From assembly GCF_900497805.2 (NCBI RefSeq), contig NW_020954550.1, forward strand, positions 35,757,577-35,821,576: DNA of 64,000 bases. The letters run 5' to 3'. The stretch is from Vombatus ursinus (lineage: Eukaryota; Chordata; Mammalia; Diprotodontia; Vombatidae). Under the pieces are notes generated by a model. It ran no database searches, was not told where the DNA came from, and saw only the letters and a list, made by a program, of their open reading frames with translations. The position numbers were made by a program, and so were the translations under genes. Numbering within the stretch: position 1 is the stretch's first letter; every line of letters begins with the position of its first letter. Shown in pieces: positions 20,484-30,960 of the stretch.

Positions 20484-21280
20484 TTGAAACATGCTATCAC
20501 TGAATTCCATAAGAAGAAATCTCCAGAACCAGATGGATTTACAAATGAATTATACCAAACATTTAAAGAACAATTAATGGAAATAATATATAAACTATTT
20601 GGAAAAATAGGCAAAGAAGAAATCTTACCATATTCTTTTTATGACACAAATATGGTGCTGATACCTAAACCAGGGAGAGACAAAATGGAGAGAGAAAATC
20701 ATAGACCAATTTCCCTAATGAATGTTGATGCAAAATTTTTAAATAAAATATTAGCAAATAGATTACAGCAATTTGTGATGAGGATAATACACTATGACCA
20801 GGTGGGATTTATACCAGAAATGCAGGGTTGGTTCAATAATAGGAAAACTATTAGCATAATTGACCATATCAATAACAAAACCAACAGAAATCATATGATT
20901 ATCTGCTGAGATGCAGAAAAAGCTTTTGACAAAATATAGCACCCATTCTTATTAAAAACACTAGAGAGTATAGGAATAAATGGAGCTTTCTTTAAAATGT
21001 TAAATAGTATCTATTTAAACTCATCAGTAAGCATTATCTGTAATGGGGATAACCTAGAAGCCTTCCCGATAAGATCAGGTGTGAAAAAAGGATGCCCATT
21101 ATCACCACCATTATTCACTATTGTACTAGATATGTTAGCTTGAGAAATAAGAGAAGAAAAAGAAATTGAAGGAATTAGAGTAGTCAAGGAGGAAACAAAG
21201 CTGTCACTCTTTGCAGATGATTTGATGGTATATTTAGAGAATCCACATAAATCATCTGCATTTCTATATGTTATCAACAA
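20484..21280 (+). pseudogene. L1 ORF2 reverse transcriptase
   Basis: 20484-20909 is open and reads [37 protein letters not shown] and [17 protein letters not shown], the L1 RT fingers and palm. After a stop it continues DAEKAFDKI, GCPLSP and the catalytic FADD at 21210-21221 ([15 protein letters not shown]). RT motifs are in order and several stops break the frame. The end of the domain and the C-terminal Cys-rich region are missing. Confidence 0.95.
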
Positions 21281-21548
21281 AGTTCAGCGAGAAGGAATAG
21301 AAAGAGAAATTGAGAGTCTGCTTGCCAAGACAAACCCAGGAACTATATGAACAAAATTACAAAACACTCTTCACACAAATAGTCAGATCTAAACAATTGT
21401 TACAATATTGAATAATAGTAGTGATAATAGCATTCTGTTTCTACCTAAATTAATTTATTTATTCAGTGCCATGTCAATCAAACTACCAAAAATTATTTTA
21501 TAGAACTAGAAAAAATAATATCAATGTTTGTCTGAAAGAATGATCATT

Positions 21549-21858
21549 TTTATTATATTAGCTTGGCCTACCCGTGATCAATTGATATTTTTTCCAATTG
21601 TTTACATCTGATGTTATTTGTGTGAAAAGTGTTTTGTAATTGTGTTCATATATTTCCTGGGTCTTGGCAAGTAGACTCCCAAATATTTTATACTGTTTAC
21701 AGTTATTTTAAATGAAATTGCTCTTTCTATATCTTCTTGCTGAGCTTTGTTGGTAATATATAGAAATGCTAATGATTTATGTGGGTTTACTTTATATCCT
21801 GCAACTTTGCTAAAGTTGTTAATTATTTCAAGTAGGTTTTTAGTTGATTCTCTGGTCC
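21549..21858 (-). mobile_element. L1 ORF2 fragment, inverted
   Basis: Antisense RT C-terminal region: 'cctgggtcttggcaagtag', 'tgctgagctttgttggtaa', 'gatttatgtgggtttac' and 'tgcaactttgctaaagttg'. It repeats, inverted, the part of ORF2 that the sense L1 covers at about 21249-21410. Confidence 0.9.
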
Positions 21859-21861
21859 TAT

Positions 21862-22096
21862 GATTCAGGAAGACTTGAGTTCAAATCTGGCCTCAGACAT
21901 TTATTGGCTGTGTGACCCTTGGCAAGTCACTTAATCTCTGCCTGCCTCAGTTTCTTCAACTTTAAAATGGGGATCATAATAACACCTACCTCTCAGAGTT
22001 GCTGTGAGAATCAAATGAGATAATACTTATAAAATGCTTAACATAGGGCCTGCCACATAGCAGGCACTTAATAAATGTTTATTCCCTTCCCCTCAT
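21862..22096 (+). mobile_element. tRNA-headed SINE with MIR core and L2-like tail
   Basis: Lacks its head, then 'cttgagttcaaatctggcc', 'cagtttcttcaactttaaaa', 'gtgagaatcaaatgagataa' and the L2-like 'gcacttaataaatgtttatt'. Confidence 0.9.
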
Positions 22097-22507
22097 GTAT
22101 GGAAGATACAAAACATATTTCAAATGAATACCACCCCATAGGAATTTACCAGTCCCCATGTTACTGATCCCGTCTATGTCCTGTGTGGGTTACTTACAAA
22201 GTCTAGGAGAACTCAAATATAGACATGTTGGTGATACCACCCACACTCCCTAGAGCTGTACCATTCTGTCCCAGACTCCCTTGATTTCTCTACTTTGAAC
22301 ACATCCAACTATATGGACATAATATAAGGACCTATTGAGAAAAACCATTCTCAATACCTGGGTTTGCCATCCCTATATCTTTTGTCAATGGGCAGCCTCT
22401 GGGTAGAAGAAAGATAAATGCCTTCATTAGGACTGTTGGCAGTAACTTCTGCCTTCCTAGGCTCATAGACTATTGTCATCCCTACCCAGTTAGGAAGAAC
22501 ATGACTT
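22097..22507. other. No recognised feature
   Basis: No repeat or coding signal was recognised. Confidence 0.5.
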
Positions 22508-22612
22508 ATCAATGGAGTCAGAAGAGTTGGGTTCAAAACCTGGTTCTGCTACTTACTATCTGTGTGACCTTGGACAAAATACTTAATTTATTTGGATCTC
22601 AGTTTTCCCACT
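22508..22612 (+). mobile_element. MIR-type SINE fragment
   Basis: 'ggagtcagaagagttggg', 'ctatctgtgtgaccttgg' and 'tctcagttttccc' follow the MIR order. Confidence 0.75.
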
Positions 22613-22629
22613 CCTCCTCCTGCTCCCAC

Positions 22630-23019
22630 CATCAGTATCCCCAAAGGTCTGTCCTTAGTTAACTTCTCTTTTCTTTCCATAGTCCCCCTTAGGGATCTTA
22701 TATATTACCATAGATCCCACTATAACTTCTATGCAGACGACTCCCAAGTCTAGATATCTGACCTCAGTCACTCCCCTGACATACAGTCCATCATCATACA
22801 AAACATCTACATGTCCCAGCAGCACCTGATACTCAAAACTGAACTCATCACCTTCCTCCCTAAACATCTTCTGCCTCCAGACATCAGCATTTCTGTGAAT
22901 GCCATCGCCATTCTACCAGTCACAAGACTTACAACCTTGGAGTCAGTCTTATCTTTTCTCTCTAACTCATCCCACTCAACGCACCAGTTGGAAAGTCAGG
23001 TTGACAACATCCCTTAGAG
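22630..23019 (+). mobile_element. L2 LINE ORF2 RT fragment, part 1
   Basis: Sense L2. 22727-22741 encodes FYADD, the RT catalytic motif, in the context HYNFYADDSQV. Downstream is the MSQQHLILKTELIT piece, matching the L2 'NxxKTE' block. A MIR-type SINE interrupts it at 23020, and the L2 resumes at 23236. Confidence 0.88.
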
Positions 23020-23232
23020 GCAACTGGACTTGGGTTCAGTGCTGCAGTAGGAGTCTGGATCCTGCTTAAATCCTGCTTCAGACAGTTACTAGTTCTGTGA
23101 CACTAGACAAGTCACAACTTCTCTACCGCAGTTTCTTCATCTATAAAATGAGTTATCACGAAGACAAAATGAGATATTTGTAAAGTAGTTAGCAAACCTT
23201 GATATGCTATATAGTTGCTAGTTATTTGTTGC
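23020..23232 (+). mobile_element. MIR-type SINE nested in L2
   Basis: 'ttactagttctgtgacacta', 'cagtttcttcatctataaaa' and 'aatgagatatttgtaaagta' form a MIR-type element separating two collinear L2 pieces. Confidence 0.75.
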
Positions 23233-23235
23233 ACT

Positions 23236-23340
23236 AATTCCTTTCCTCTCCACTCATACTGCTGCCACCCTAGCTCAGGCCCTTATGTCCTCTGGCTTAG
23301 GCCATAGATTCCTAACTGGCCTCTGCCTTGTGTCTTTTTT
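23236..23340 (+). mobile_element. L2 LINE ORF2, part 2
   Basis: Reads about TATLAQALMSSGL then LTGLCL, the L2 'ALVxAxVxSRLDYCNxLLxGLP' block, so it continues part 1. Confidence 0.75.
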
Positions 23341-23345
23341 CTTTT

Positions 23346-23530
23346 ATAAACTTCAGGGGTTCTGTGAAGTTGTATGGAGAAAAATTACATTTAAATTTTT
23401 ACATTGGTTTCTTTTGTAGTCTTGTGTATTTTATTTTATGCATTTAAAAGTATGATTCTGAGAAGGGGTCTATGGGCTTCACCAGACTGCCAAGGGGGTC
23501 CAGGACACAAAAGGAGTTAAGAGTCTCTGG
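23346..23530 (+). mobile_element. hAT-type MITE, family 2, copy 2
   Basis: 'caggggttctgtgaag', 'ggtttcttttgtagtcttg', 'gggcttcaccagactgcc' and 'ggacacaaaaggagttaaga' in the same order as the 6466 copy. Confidence 0.85.
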
Positions 23531-23689
23531 AGTAATGCCCAGCACAGAACCTCAAATATAACAGGTAATCATTGTTTATCGAAATGGATGATGATGTTTG
23601 GTGGGATTTCTAAGGCCTATTCCAGTACTAGAGTTGGCTTATAGTGACTACAGTTTCTTTTTTTAAGTGAACAGTCATTTATTAATGTA

Positions 23690-24110
23690 TACTAGCATTA
23701 TAAAAGAAATTGAAGTCAAACTTATTCATTTTTAATCTGAAGAATCTCTTTTTTCAAAATAGGGACAACATTGGTCAGTCACCATCTTCTGGTATCCCTC
23801 TCACCCTCTATGATTTTTAAAAGGTTACTGACAGGGAGTGGTTTAACAAACACATTCACAAATGTGGGATATAGTAAGTCTGGGATAGGCATTTTGAATT
23901 CCCTAAGAGCAACCAATTGCTTTCTTGCCATCTTCTCACTTGCCTTGGCATTTAAATGACCTCTTACCCATTTTTCTATTTTATTCTTACTAATCCTTAC
24001 TTCATCCTCCTTGGTAGAGAAAACAGAAGCAAAATAGGATTTGAGAAACTCCTCCTTCTCTCCACTGACCATTATTATGACCCCATCCCTTCTAAGCTGG
24101 GGCCTGAGAT
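23690..24110 (-). mobile_element. CR1-superfamily LINE, ORF2 linker before RT
   Basis: The minus strand 23779-24072 is open for 97 residues and reads EKEEFLKSYFASVFSTKEDE at its start, resembling the CR1/L2-type 'ExLNxFFASVFxxK' block between endonuclease and RT. The next frame reads TNVVPILKKE, like the RT opening 'ANVVPIFKKG'. The middle of the frame does not match well, so the clade is uncertain. Confidence 0.6.
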
Positions 24111-25065
24111 CCTATCATTTTTTCCCCTCCTGTTGCCCCAACATAGATTTTTAAAGGATCTCTTTTATTGTTAGTTTTAGCATCTGTCCTACAGGAGCAG
24201 AGAAACGTGGTTTGGCATGGAGCTGTAGTAAGAAAATCTGAGGTTTGGACAAGAGTTCATATTTGGTCTGGCAGGATATGGTGGTTGTTATATTTCTCCA
24301 ACGATATACAATGGACAATTCTGAGTCATCTCCTGAGGCTCTTGAAAGCAATTACTGTAGAAAGACCACCTGCTTACTCTAGACTTACCACAGATTGAAT
24401 TTGAAATCCTCTACCTCTAGTGAATTTTCATAGACTCATTAGCCATGAACTTTTAAGTAAGTCAGAGTGCTGCTGTTCGTCCTTCGTTAAAGGAAATGCC
24501 TTATTGAGAAAGCATGGCTTTTGGCTGGTGCCTTATGATCACCATCCAATACTTTAAGGAAACAACTCACTTTCTCTGCCCCCCCTTTTTTTTCAGGAAT
24601 ATTCACTTGCAAACAGCCTTGGCAAAGAGTGATGAACAAAGCCATAGCTAGGCAGAGTGCCCAGGGCTTTGCTTCAGGGTGCTGAAATTCAGAAGGCCCT
24701 AGTAGCACTTATATTCATTCAACAGTATAGAAACAACGAGCTTGGCATTGAATTAGCAAGAATAATTTATTAAAATCGAAAGCTACTAGATGGTACCACA
24801 TCCTGGACAAACTCTACTCTATCCCCCAAGGCCAAGTGGTCTTTCTATATCCCAGGGTTTCTACCCCATTCTCCCAATTTAATTGCCCTGAAACATTGAT
24901 TTTCATGTAGCTTGTCTTCTTGTTTTCCAAAGTTTGACCTTGGAGGAAAAATACATGGAGCAGAAAATTTTGCTCATAACTGAAGATAGCTGAAGATAAA
25001 ATCTTTCTCTAGGCATCTTTTAAAATAATGGAATTGTATAAATGATTTATTCAGATTCCCAGATG
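24111..25065. other. No recognised feature
   Basis: No repeat was recognised and no frame has family features. Confidence 0.5.
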
Positions 25066-25067
25066 GG

Positions 25068-25215
25068 TACTGGGGTATCTAGATAGAGAGCTTGCCTTAG
25101 AAATAGAAACACCTTGATCAGAGTCCCACCTGTGACACATCCTGGCTGTGTGACTCTGGGACACTCTCTGAGGTTATAAGCTATACAGTAGGTGTCAGTC
25201 TGCCTTGGTTTCCTC
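25068..25215 (+). mobile_element. MIR-type SINE
   Basis: 'tctagatagagagcttgcc' and 'ggctgtgtgactctgggaca' follow a diverged MIR order. Confidence 0.5.
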
Positions 25216-25529
25216 CCTGAGAGTCCCAACATGAATGAAATCACAGAAGTGAATCACACACACACCCACACACAATGTAGATAGAGTAGCAAAAGTTGAG
25301 GTGAGGGCCAATAGAGACAAAGGTTGCTGAGGTGTGTTCACAGAGCAATACACACGAAGTGCTTTAATTGTGGTTAATAATAATTTAATATTTGCTTCAA
25401 TATTCAAGTACTTGGGCTTTGCCTTTTTTTTCTAGCAGATCACAACCTTTTTCAAACCTGAAGAGTTGTTCTTTGTGAATTTCTGGGATGAAGGAATGTA
25501 GTGCCTCGTGGTCAACGTGTTAGTAATCC
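25216..25529. other. No recognised feature; short CA run
   Basis: Only a short CA-rich run near 25257-25275 was seen. Confidence 0.5.
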
Positions 25530-25705
25530 AGGGATTATAGAGGTCAAACTAGAAGGCATATCCAAGTCTTTCAAATCTAATTCACTCCCTTTACATAGGA
25601 GGAGACTGAGGACCAGGGAAATGAAGTGACTTGTCCAACGTCACACAAGTAATGAGTGTCAGAGACAGGATTGGAACTCAGAGTTTCTAACACTCTCTAA
25701 ATTTA
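25530..25705 (-). mobile_element. MIR3-like SINE, antisense
   Basis: 'aggaggagactgaggacc', 'gtgacttgtccaacgtcac' and 'ggattggaactcagagttt' are in antisense MIR3 order. Confidence 0.75.
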
Positions 25706-25761
25706 GCGAGGCTAGTCTTAGAACAGCACGTGCTTATTTATTGCCATAGGCTTCAACTTGG

Positions 25762-26025
25762 AAGGGAGGAAATGCATTTATTAAGCACCTCCTGTGTGCC
25801 AGGCACTATGCTAAGCACTTTACAAATTGCAAATTTCATTTGATCCTTACAACAACTCTGGGAGGTAGGTGTTATTATTACCCTCATTTTATAAATGAGG
25901 AAACTGAGGCAAACAGAGGTTAAGTAACTTGCCTAGAGTTACAGAGCTAGTAAGTATCAGCTGAATTTGAACTCAGTTCTTCCTGATTCCAGGCCCAGCA
26001 CTCTATCCACTGTACCACAGAGCTG
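25762..26025 (-). mobile_element. tRNA-headed SINE with MIR core and L2-like tail, antisense
   Basis: Near-complete antisense copy: 'catttattaagcacctcctg', 'gctaagcactttacaaatt', 'aggaaactgaggcaaacag', 'ttgaactcagttcttcctg' and the head 'atccactgtaccac'. Confidence 0.93.
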
Positions 26026-26361
26026 TTTCTAATAGGAAGGACCTGTTAGGCATGTGTTTTCTTCGTATGGCAGTTGAGATCCCAGTATTGAGATCACTGT
26101 ATTGTGATGAGGCATCACAGCAGGACTTTAGTGGGAGAAGAGCTAAATAAATTTGAACATTTTATCTTTTGATACACTTTGAAAATTAGGACTGTCAAGG
26201 AGGGGGAAAGGTAGGATGTGAGTAGGATGCAGGAGGGGTACATGATGATGCTTGAAATGCCTTTTCATGATGATAAACCTTGGGATCGCCGCAGATGAGT
26301 TAGTGGTAGATCATCAAAGGTAATCTAGAACTTGGGGTAGGAGGAAAACAAAACCCGAAAT
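26026..26361. other. No recognised feature
   Basis: No repeat or coding signal was recognised. Confidence 0.5.
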
Positions 26362-26620
26362 ATGTGCATAGGTGGCACAGTGGACAGACAGAGTTGGGCC
26401 TGGAGTCATGGAGACTTGAGTTCAGATCTGACCTCAGACATTTACTAGCTGTGTGACTCTTGGCAAGTCACTTAACCTCTGCCTGCCTCAATTTCTTCAA
26501 CTGTAAAATGAGAATTATAATAGCCCTGTGACTCAGGCCTGTTGTGAGGATCAATTAAGATAATGTTTGTAAAAACATTTAATAAAAATATTTAATAAAT
26601 GCTTGCTTCCTTTCCCATTT
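26362..26620 (+). mobile_element. tRNA-headed SINE with MIR core and L2-like tail
   Basis: Head 'aggtggcacagtggaca', 'ttgagttcagatctgacc', 'caatttcttcaactgtaaaa' and tail 'aataaatgcttgcttccttt'. Confidence 0.92.
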
Positions 26621-28212
26621 AATTTTTTTCTTTTTTCAGAAGCAGAGCTCAGAGAGGGAGACCAACAGGTGCTATTTTTTTCTAACCTGGTTAGCAACCT
26701 ATAGAGTATTCTCTTTCCCTATGTAGTATAATAGAGCTAGCTTAGGTCCCTAAGATTCTCTGTAAAATGAAAAGGAAAATTGATGTTTTCCCACTCATTT
26801 TGCTTCCTACATTTAGCAGCAAATGCTTCTTCAAATGAATGATTTTTTTTTTTGGCAAATCAGTTTGATGTCTAAGATTGGAAAGGAAAAGGAGAGCCCA
26901 CCCACAAAATTTAGGTTTCCAAATTCAATGTGGTGAAAGATTTATTTTAGAGCTGATCAAGTCAGGGAGAGGGTTGGGGGTGACTTGAGATGGGAAATCT
27001 GCATCAGATTAATTTATGGTGGTTGGCATGAGGAGAGAAGAGGGGAGGGGAGGGGAGGGGATAGGAGAGGAGGAGTACCAAAGATGCTTTCCAGCTCCCC
27101 TTCTTTTTATAGGCTAAGTTTACTCTGACACGTGTCAGGGATATTTTACCAGCTTTCTTCACTTCCCAGAGGGTTCCTGAGAGATTTCATGGCAAAATAA
27201 AGGAATAGAGATGCCATTTTTTCTGGCCTAAATATCTGACTTAACTCTTAATGGTCCTAAACTAATCTCCAGACTTTAAAACATACAATAAATGAGTCAA
27301 CATTTACTCAGGACTTTTTTGATTAATGTTTCATATTTGGGGTGTATTAAGCTATTAAGATGAGCAAATTCTAATGTGGGTACACATTTATATACTTTTC
27401 AAAAAGGCTTTCTTGTGTTTAATGAGACAATTAAGGGAGTTGGAGGAATGGAACCTTGTTTTCATCTTCAATTGCCTCTTTTCTGGAAGAAGGTTATAAA
27501 ATTCTTGTGGAAATAGATGCCCCACCCCATCCCAGCCTCCCACCCCCAAGGTGAAGGCTATCTTTTCTTCCTATTGTCTGAAAATAGACTTTCTTTCCTC
27601 TGATAGGAAACTCTGGGCCACTGCTAAGACTGACCAAATTACTTGTAAAAGGGGACCCTGTAGCTATGAAGTGGAGAATGACCATGATATGTTGGAAGCA
27701 TAGGCTCTTTGAATACACCCAGAGGCTGACTTCTGCCTTCAGCTCCTTGTGATCCTGTTAAATCTATGCCTAGGGAAGTCCCATCCTCGTTTCCAGGCTA
27801 CATAGGGAGGAGCTGTAGGTAAGGTAGGACAGTCAGGGCTTTGCCTCAGGCCACTGAGATTTTGTGAGCACTCAGCTCTTAGCAGGTTGAAACTGCTGAG
27901 TTTAGCATCTGTTTACCAAAAATAATTACTTAAAATGAAGCCATCAAGTAGAAAGTGCCTCCTCCACTGGCTGCCTCCTTCAAGGCAGAGCAGCCAATGG
28001 CCACATACCAGCTGACTCTTCCTCAGCCTGACATTCCCCACCCCCAACCCCTTACCCCATTGAAGCCTTCATCAAAGCAGCTGAGGGCACACTCAGTGCC
28101 ATTCGCTGTAAGCCATTTTGTGCTACTTGCTCAGGCATAAAAATGGCTCTAATGGGATTCATTAAAGCACCGACACGCACTTTAATGACCTGGTCTGACC
28201 TTGCAGATTCTG
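26621..28212. other. Unrecognised stretch; possible conserved non-coding block at its end
   Basis: 1.6 kb without recognised repeats. It holds a GGGGA-rich run (27030-27072), a 14-bp palindrome with a CACGTG core (27125-27138) and, at about 28080-28212, homeobox-like TAAT motifs that could belong to an enhancer (see findings). Confidence 0.45.
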
Positions 28213-28443
28213 TAAACACTTAGAGGTTTACAGATCACTTTGTATGGGTTGACCTCATTTGCTCCTCAGGACAGATCTGGTGAGGAAGGGATTATTCCTG
28301 TCTCCCCTGTTTTAAAGATGAGGACAATGAGGCTGAGACGGGTTAAGTGACTTTCCCAGGTAGTAAAAGGTCATAAGTATCTGAGGCAGGATTCAAACTC
28401 AGATCTTCCTTACTCTTATCTTCTGGACAATGAAGCAGCCTCT
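28213..28443 (-). mobile_element. MIR-type SINE, antisense
   Basis: 'gaggtttacagatcactttg', 'aagatgaggacaatgaggc', 'gttaagtgactttccc' and 'ttcaaactcagatcttcc' in antisense order. Confidence 0.8.
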
Positions 28444-29514
28444 AATACTTGACTTTGACTTCGTATCATCTGCATGATCCTGTCCACTGGGGAGCTTCTG
28501 ATCCCTTTTTTATTTAACTCGAAGACTTCCAGTGGCATCTCAGGGCTGCAAGGAGAATAAGCAGCCAATGTAAATGAAGAAGAAAGAAAAGGGAGAGACA
28601 AAGCAGGAGGGAGTCGGAAGGAGGATGGAGTGTTACAGGGTAAGGAGAGGATGCCATTCACCATTTTGAGTATTTTAACATCTAAGTCCTGAGTCAGAAG
28701 TAAGCTCTTCCCACATGAGTCTGCAAACTGAATAAGCCACAGATGTTACTAGAAAGACTGAAGGCAAAACTTCGAGCTTGGAGAGCTAACCTCTTACTCC
28801 CAAAGCTTCTGATAGAGCTGACCCGAGACCAAATTCTTCCATTAGAAGTGGGATTGAAACTCCCCTCGACTTGAATAACTGTTTCCAGTCATGAACAACA
28901 AAGGTTTTGAGCCAGATTCCCTTTCCCAGAACTTTGTGAATGAAATGGAAACTCCCTTCTCGGTTAAAATAAGATCCAAAATGATGGAAGGAAATCCCAC
29001 CTCGTTGTGCTAGGTGGCGCTGTAGGCTCATGCATCGGCCTGCCCTACTGGCTTCCTTCAAAGCACTCGGTCTTACCTCCACTGGATTCATGGTTCCAAT
29101 GCACAAAGTCAAGAACTACACCCTGTGCTTTAGCTGGTCTATCCTAGAGATTTGCACAGGCTGATTGGAGCAACCGGCAGTAGCCGAAATCTGTGGGCAA
29201 AAGATCTAATTTTTGGAAACTGAGTTTCCTCCACCTCGTACCTTTAAGGGATTAGGTACCGTGATTCCGTTGGAGATAGTTCAGAGCTGGCACTGAAGGT
29301 AAAGGGTGCTCTCTTTGCCTTTCTGTTTTATCCTAGAGGGAAATTAGTGGCCGCTTTCAGGCATGTAGTCACAAGTGTCAGGCTTCCTTATGACTATGGC
29401 TCAAGGAGATTTCCCTTTCAGCATAAGCCTGGTTTGGGGATGTCCCTTCAGCTCTCCTAAGCCCTAAGGTGTGCCCAGGATACATAGCCAAATTTGCATT
29501 CCGTGGAAAACATA
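28444..29514. other. No recognised repeat; a 108-codon minus-strand frame
   Basis: No family was recognised with confidence. The minus strand 28786-29112 is open for 108 residues (MTLCIGTMNPVEV... and ...FHFIHKVLGKGIWLKTFVV). I see no signal peptide, domain or splice context and do not call it a gene. Confidence 0.4.
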
Positions 29515-29725
29515 ACAACACACATTCCTATAGCATTTTAAGGCTTGCAAAGCAATTTCTTCTGTAACAACATTGTGGGGAATAGGTAGATTGTTTTCAT
29601 TTTAAAGATGAGAAAACTGAGGCTGGAGAAGATTAGTGACTTATCCAGGGTCACACAGCTAGTAAGGATCAAAGCTGAATCCTATCATTTTAGGATTTTA
29701 AGACCTATGTTTTTTCCACCTTATT
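29515..29725 (-). mobile_element. MIR-type SINE, antisense
   Basis: 'cctatagcattttaaggctt', 'agatgagaaaactgaggc' and 'ccagggtcacacagctagta' in antisense order. Confidence 0.85.
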
Positions 29726-30162
29726 TTAGGACAGAAGCACACCCAGGATCATCCTAAAGAGGGAGGGAGAGGTTGGCAAGTCCAAGTCTATCATAATTCT
29801 CCTTGTAACAGCTCACATTGGATGCTCCTCTGAGTAAGGGTGGGGCCAAAAAGAAATTCTAGCTCTTGTGCTTCCTAATGAGAAACCTGCTCTTGCCCCT
29901 GTCTCCCAGAGGCTTATAAATACTTCCCTGGCACTGTTTCCTTGGGATGCTCTACAGCTCTACCAGCCCAAAGAAGAGTCTAGAATAAGCAGCCAATACA
30001 ATTCTCTGTTAGGACCCTTAAATTTCAGCAGTCTCACCAACGAGGGATGCATTAAGAGATGCCAAAGGCTGCCCTGATTAACACCATTTATTTCTCCACC
30101 TGGAACTTCCCGATTATTTGCTGTGGTGGGTAAAAGAATTGGTGACTTTTGTTAAAAATTGG
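29726..30162. other. No recognised feature
   Basis: No repeat or coding signal was recognised. Confidence 0.5.
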
Positions 30163-30345
30163 ATTCATGGATTATAAGAACTGAAAGGGACCTTGGAGTT
30201 CATCTAATCCAACCTTATTTTACAGAGGAGGAAACAGATACTCACGTAGGGGAAATCATTTGCCCAAGGTCACACAGTCAGTGAGTGTAAGAGTTAAGAT
30301 TTGAAATCAGATCTTCTAAACTTCAATGCTCTTTCCATGTGAATA
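30163..30345 (-). mobile_element. MIR3-like SINE, antisense
   Basis: 'aactgaaagggaccttggag', 'catctaatccaaccttattt' and 'gcccaaggtcacacagtcag' in antisense order. Confidence 0.88.
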
Positions 30346-30644
30346 TTGCCTGAGAAACAGATGATACATTAAACATATTCTTGATGTGGAAGAAGTACAG
30401 GGGAAAACAAGTCAAGAATATGGAATGGGCTCAGGGAAGCAAGAAAAAAAAAGCATGGAGGCACTGAGAAAGAGGTGCTGTTGATTGAGAGGAAGAGGGG
30501 AAGACAGGAAGAGAAGAGGATCAGAGACAAACATCACCTACTTGATGGTTTTTCCTAGGGTAGGTCTTTACATGCCCACAGCTTTCCTATCAGCCTTGAC
30601 AACCCTGCTATTTGGAACCATGGACCAGATGCAGGATCGCCACT
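30346..30644. other. No recognised feature
   Basis: Purine-rich around 30420-30530, otherwise nothing recognised. Confidence 0.45.
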
Positions 30645-30960
30645 CCATCCCAAGCACCAAGATTTTGCTCTGCTATGCATTAATTTTGTGAACCTGGTGA
30701 GTCATTTAACATTTCTGAGCCTCAAGTAAAAATGGGACTCAATAATACATGCCCTTCTTCAGTTTGAAGGTAAGTTTTTGGTGGGCAAAGACTGTCTTGC
30801 TTGCTTATCTTTATATCCCCAGAGTGTTTGGCACATAGTAGGTGCTTAATGAATACCTACTCAGTCAGCACCACTCACATTGTTACTGTGAGGATCAAAT
30901 GAGATAATGCAAACCTTAAATCCTCCTTAAATATCAGTAATTATTATTTTTATTATTTCC
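30645..30960 (+). mobile_element. MIR-type SINE, split by an L2 end
   Basis: The 5' part (gaacctggtgagtcatttaac, tctgagcctcaagtaaaaat) and 3' part (gtgaggatcaaatgagataa, tattattatttcc) flank an L2 3' end at 30762-30862. Confidence 0.7.
30762..30862 (+). mobile_element. L2 3' end
   Basis: 'gggcaaagactgtcttg', 'tttatatccccagagtg' and 'cacatagtaggtgcttaatg' are the L2 3' terminus in sense. Confidence 0.85.

Larger units (their letters stand above)
16826..21548 (+). mobile_element. L1 LINE, degraded, with 5' end, ORF1 and ORF2 pieces
   Basis: Starts at a 5' UTR marked by 'gtggagccaagatggcgg' and runs through ORF1, the inter-ORF spacer, an endonuclease start and the reverse transcriptase. It hosts three insertions (17551-18219, 18379-18604, 18939-19091). 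A large part of ORF2 between endonuclease and RT is missing near 20310-20480, and the element stops before its 3' UTR at a join with an inverted L1 piece. It has several stops and frameshifts and is not active. Confidence 0.95.

Noticed and set aside
20484-20909. A 141-codon reverse transcriptase frame as a functional or domesticated gene
   Set aside because: It is a segment of a decayed L1 ORF2 with the endonuclease-RT link deleted and stops just downstream.
28990-29035. A SINE-head-like 'gctaggtggcgctgtagg'
   Set aside because: The likeness covers fewer than 20 bases, with no B-box or tail in the expected place.
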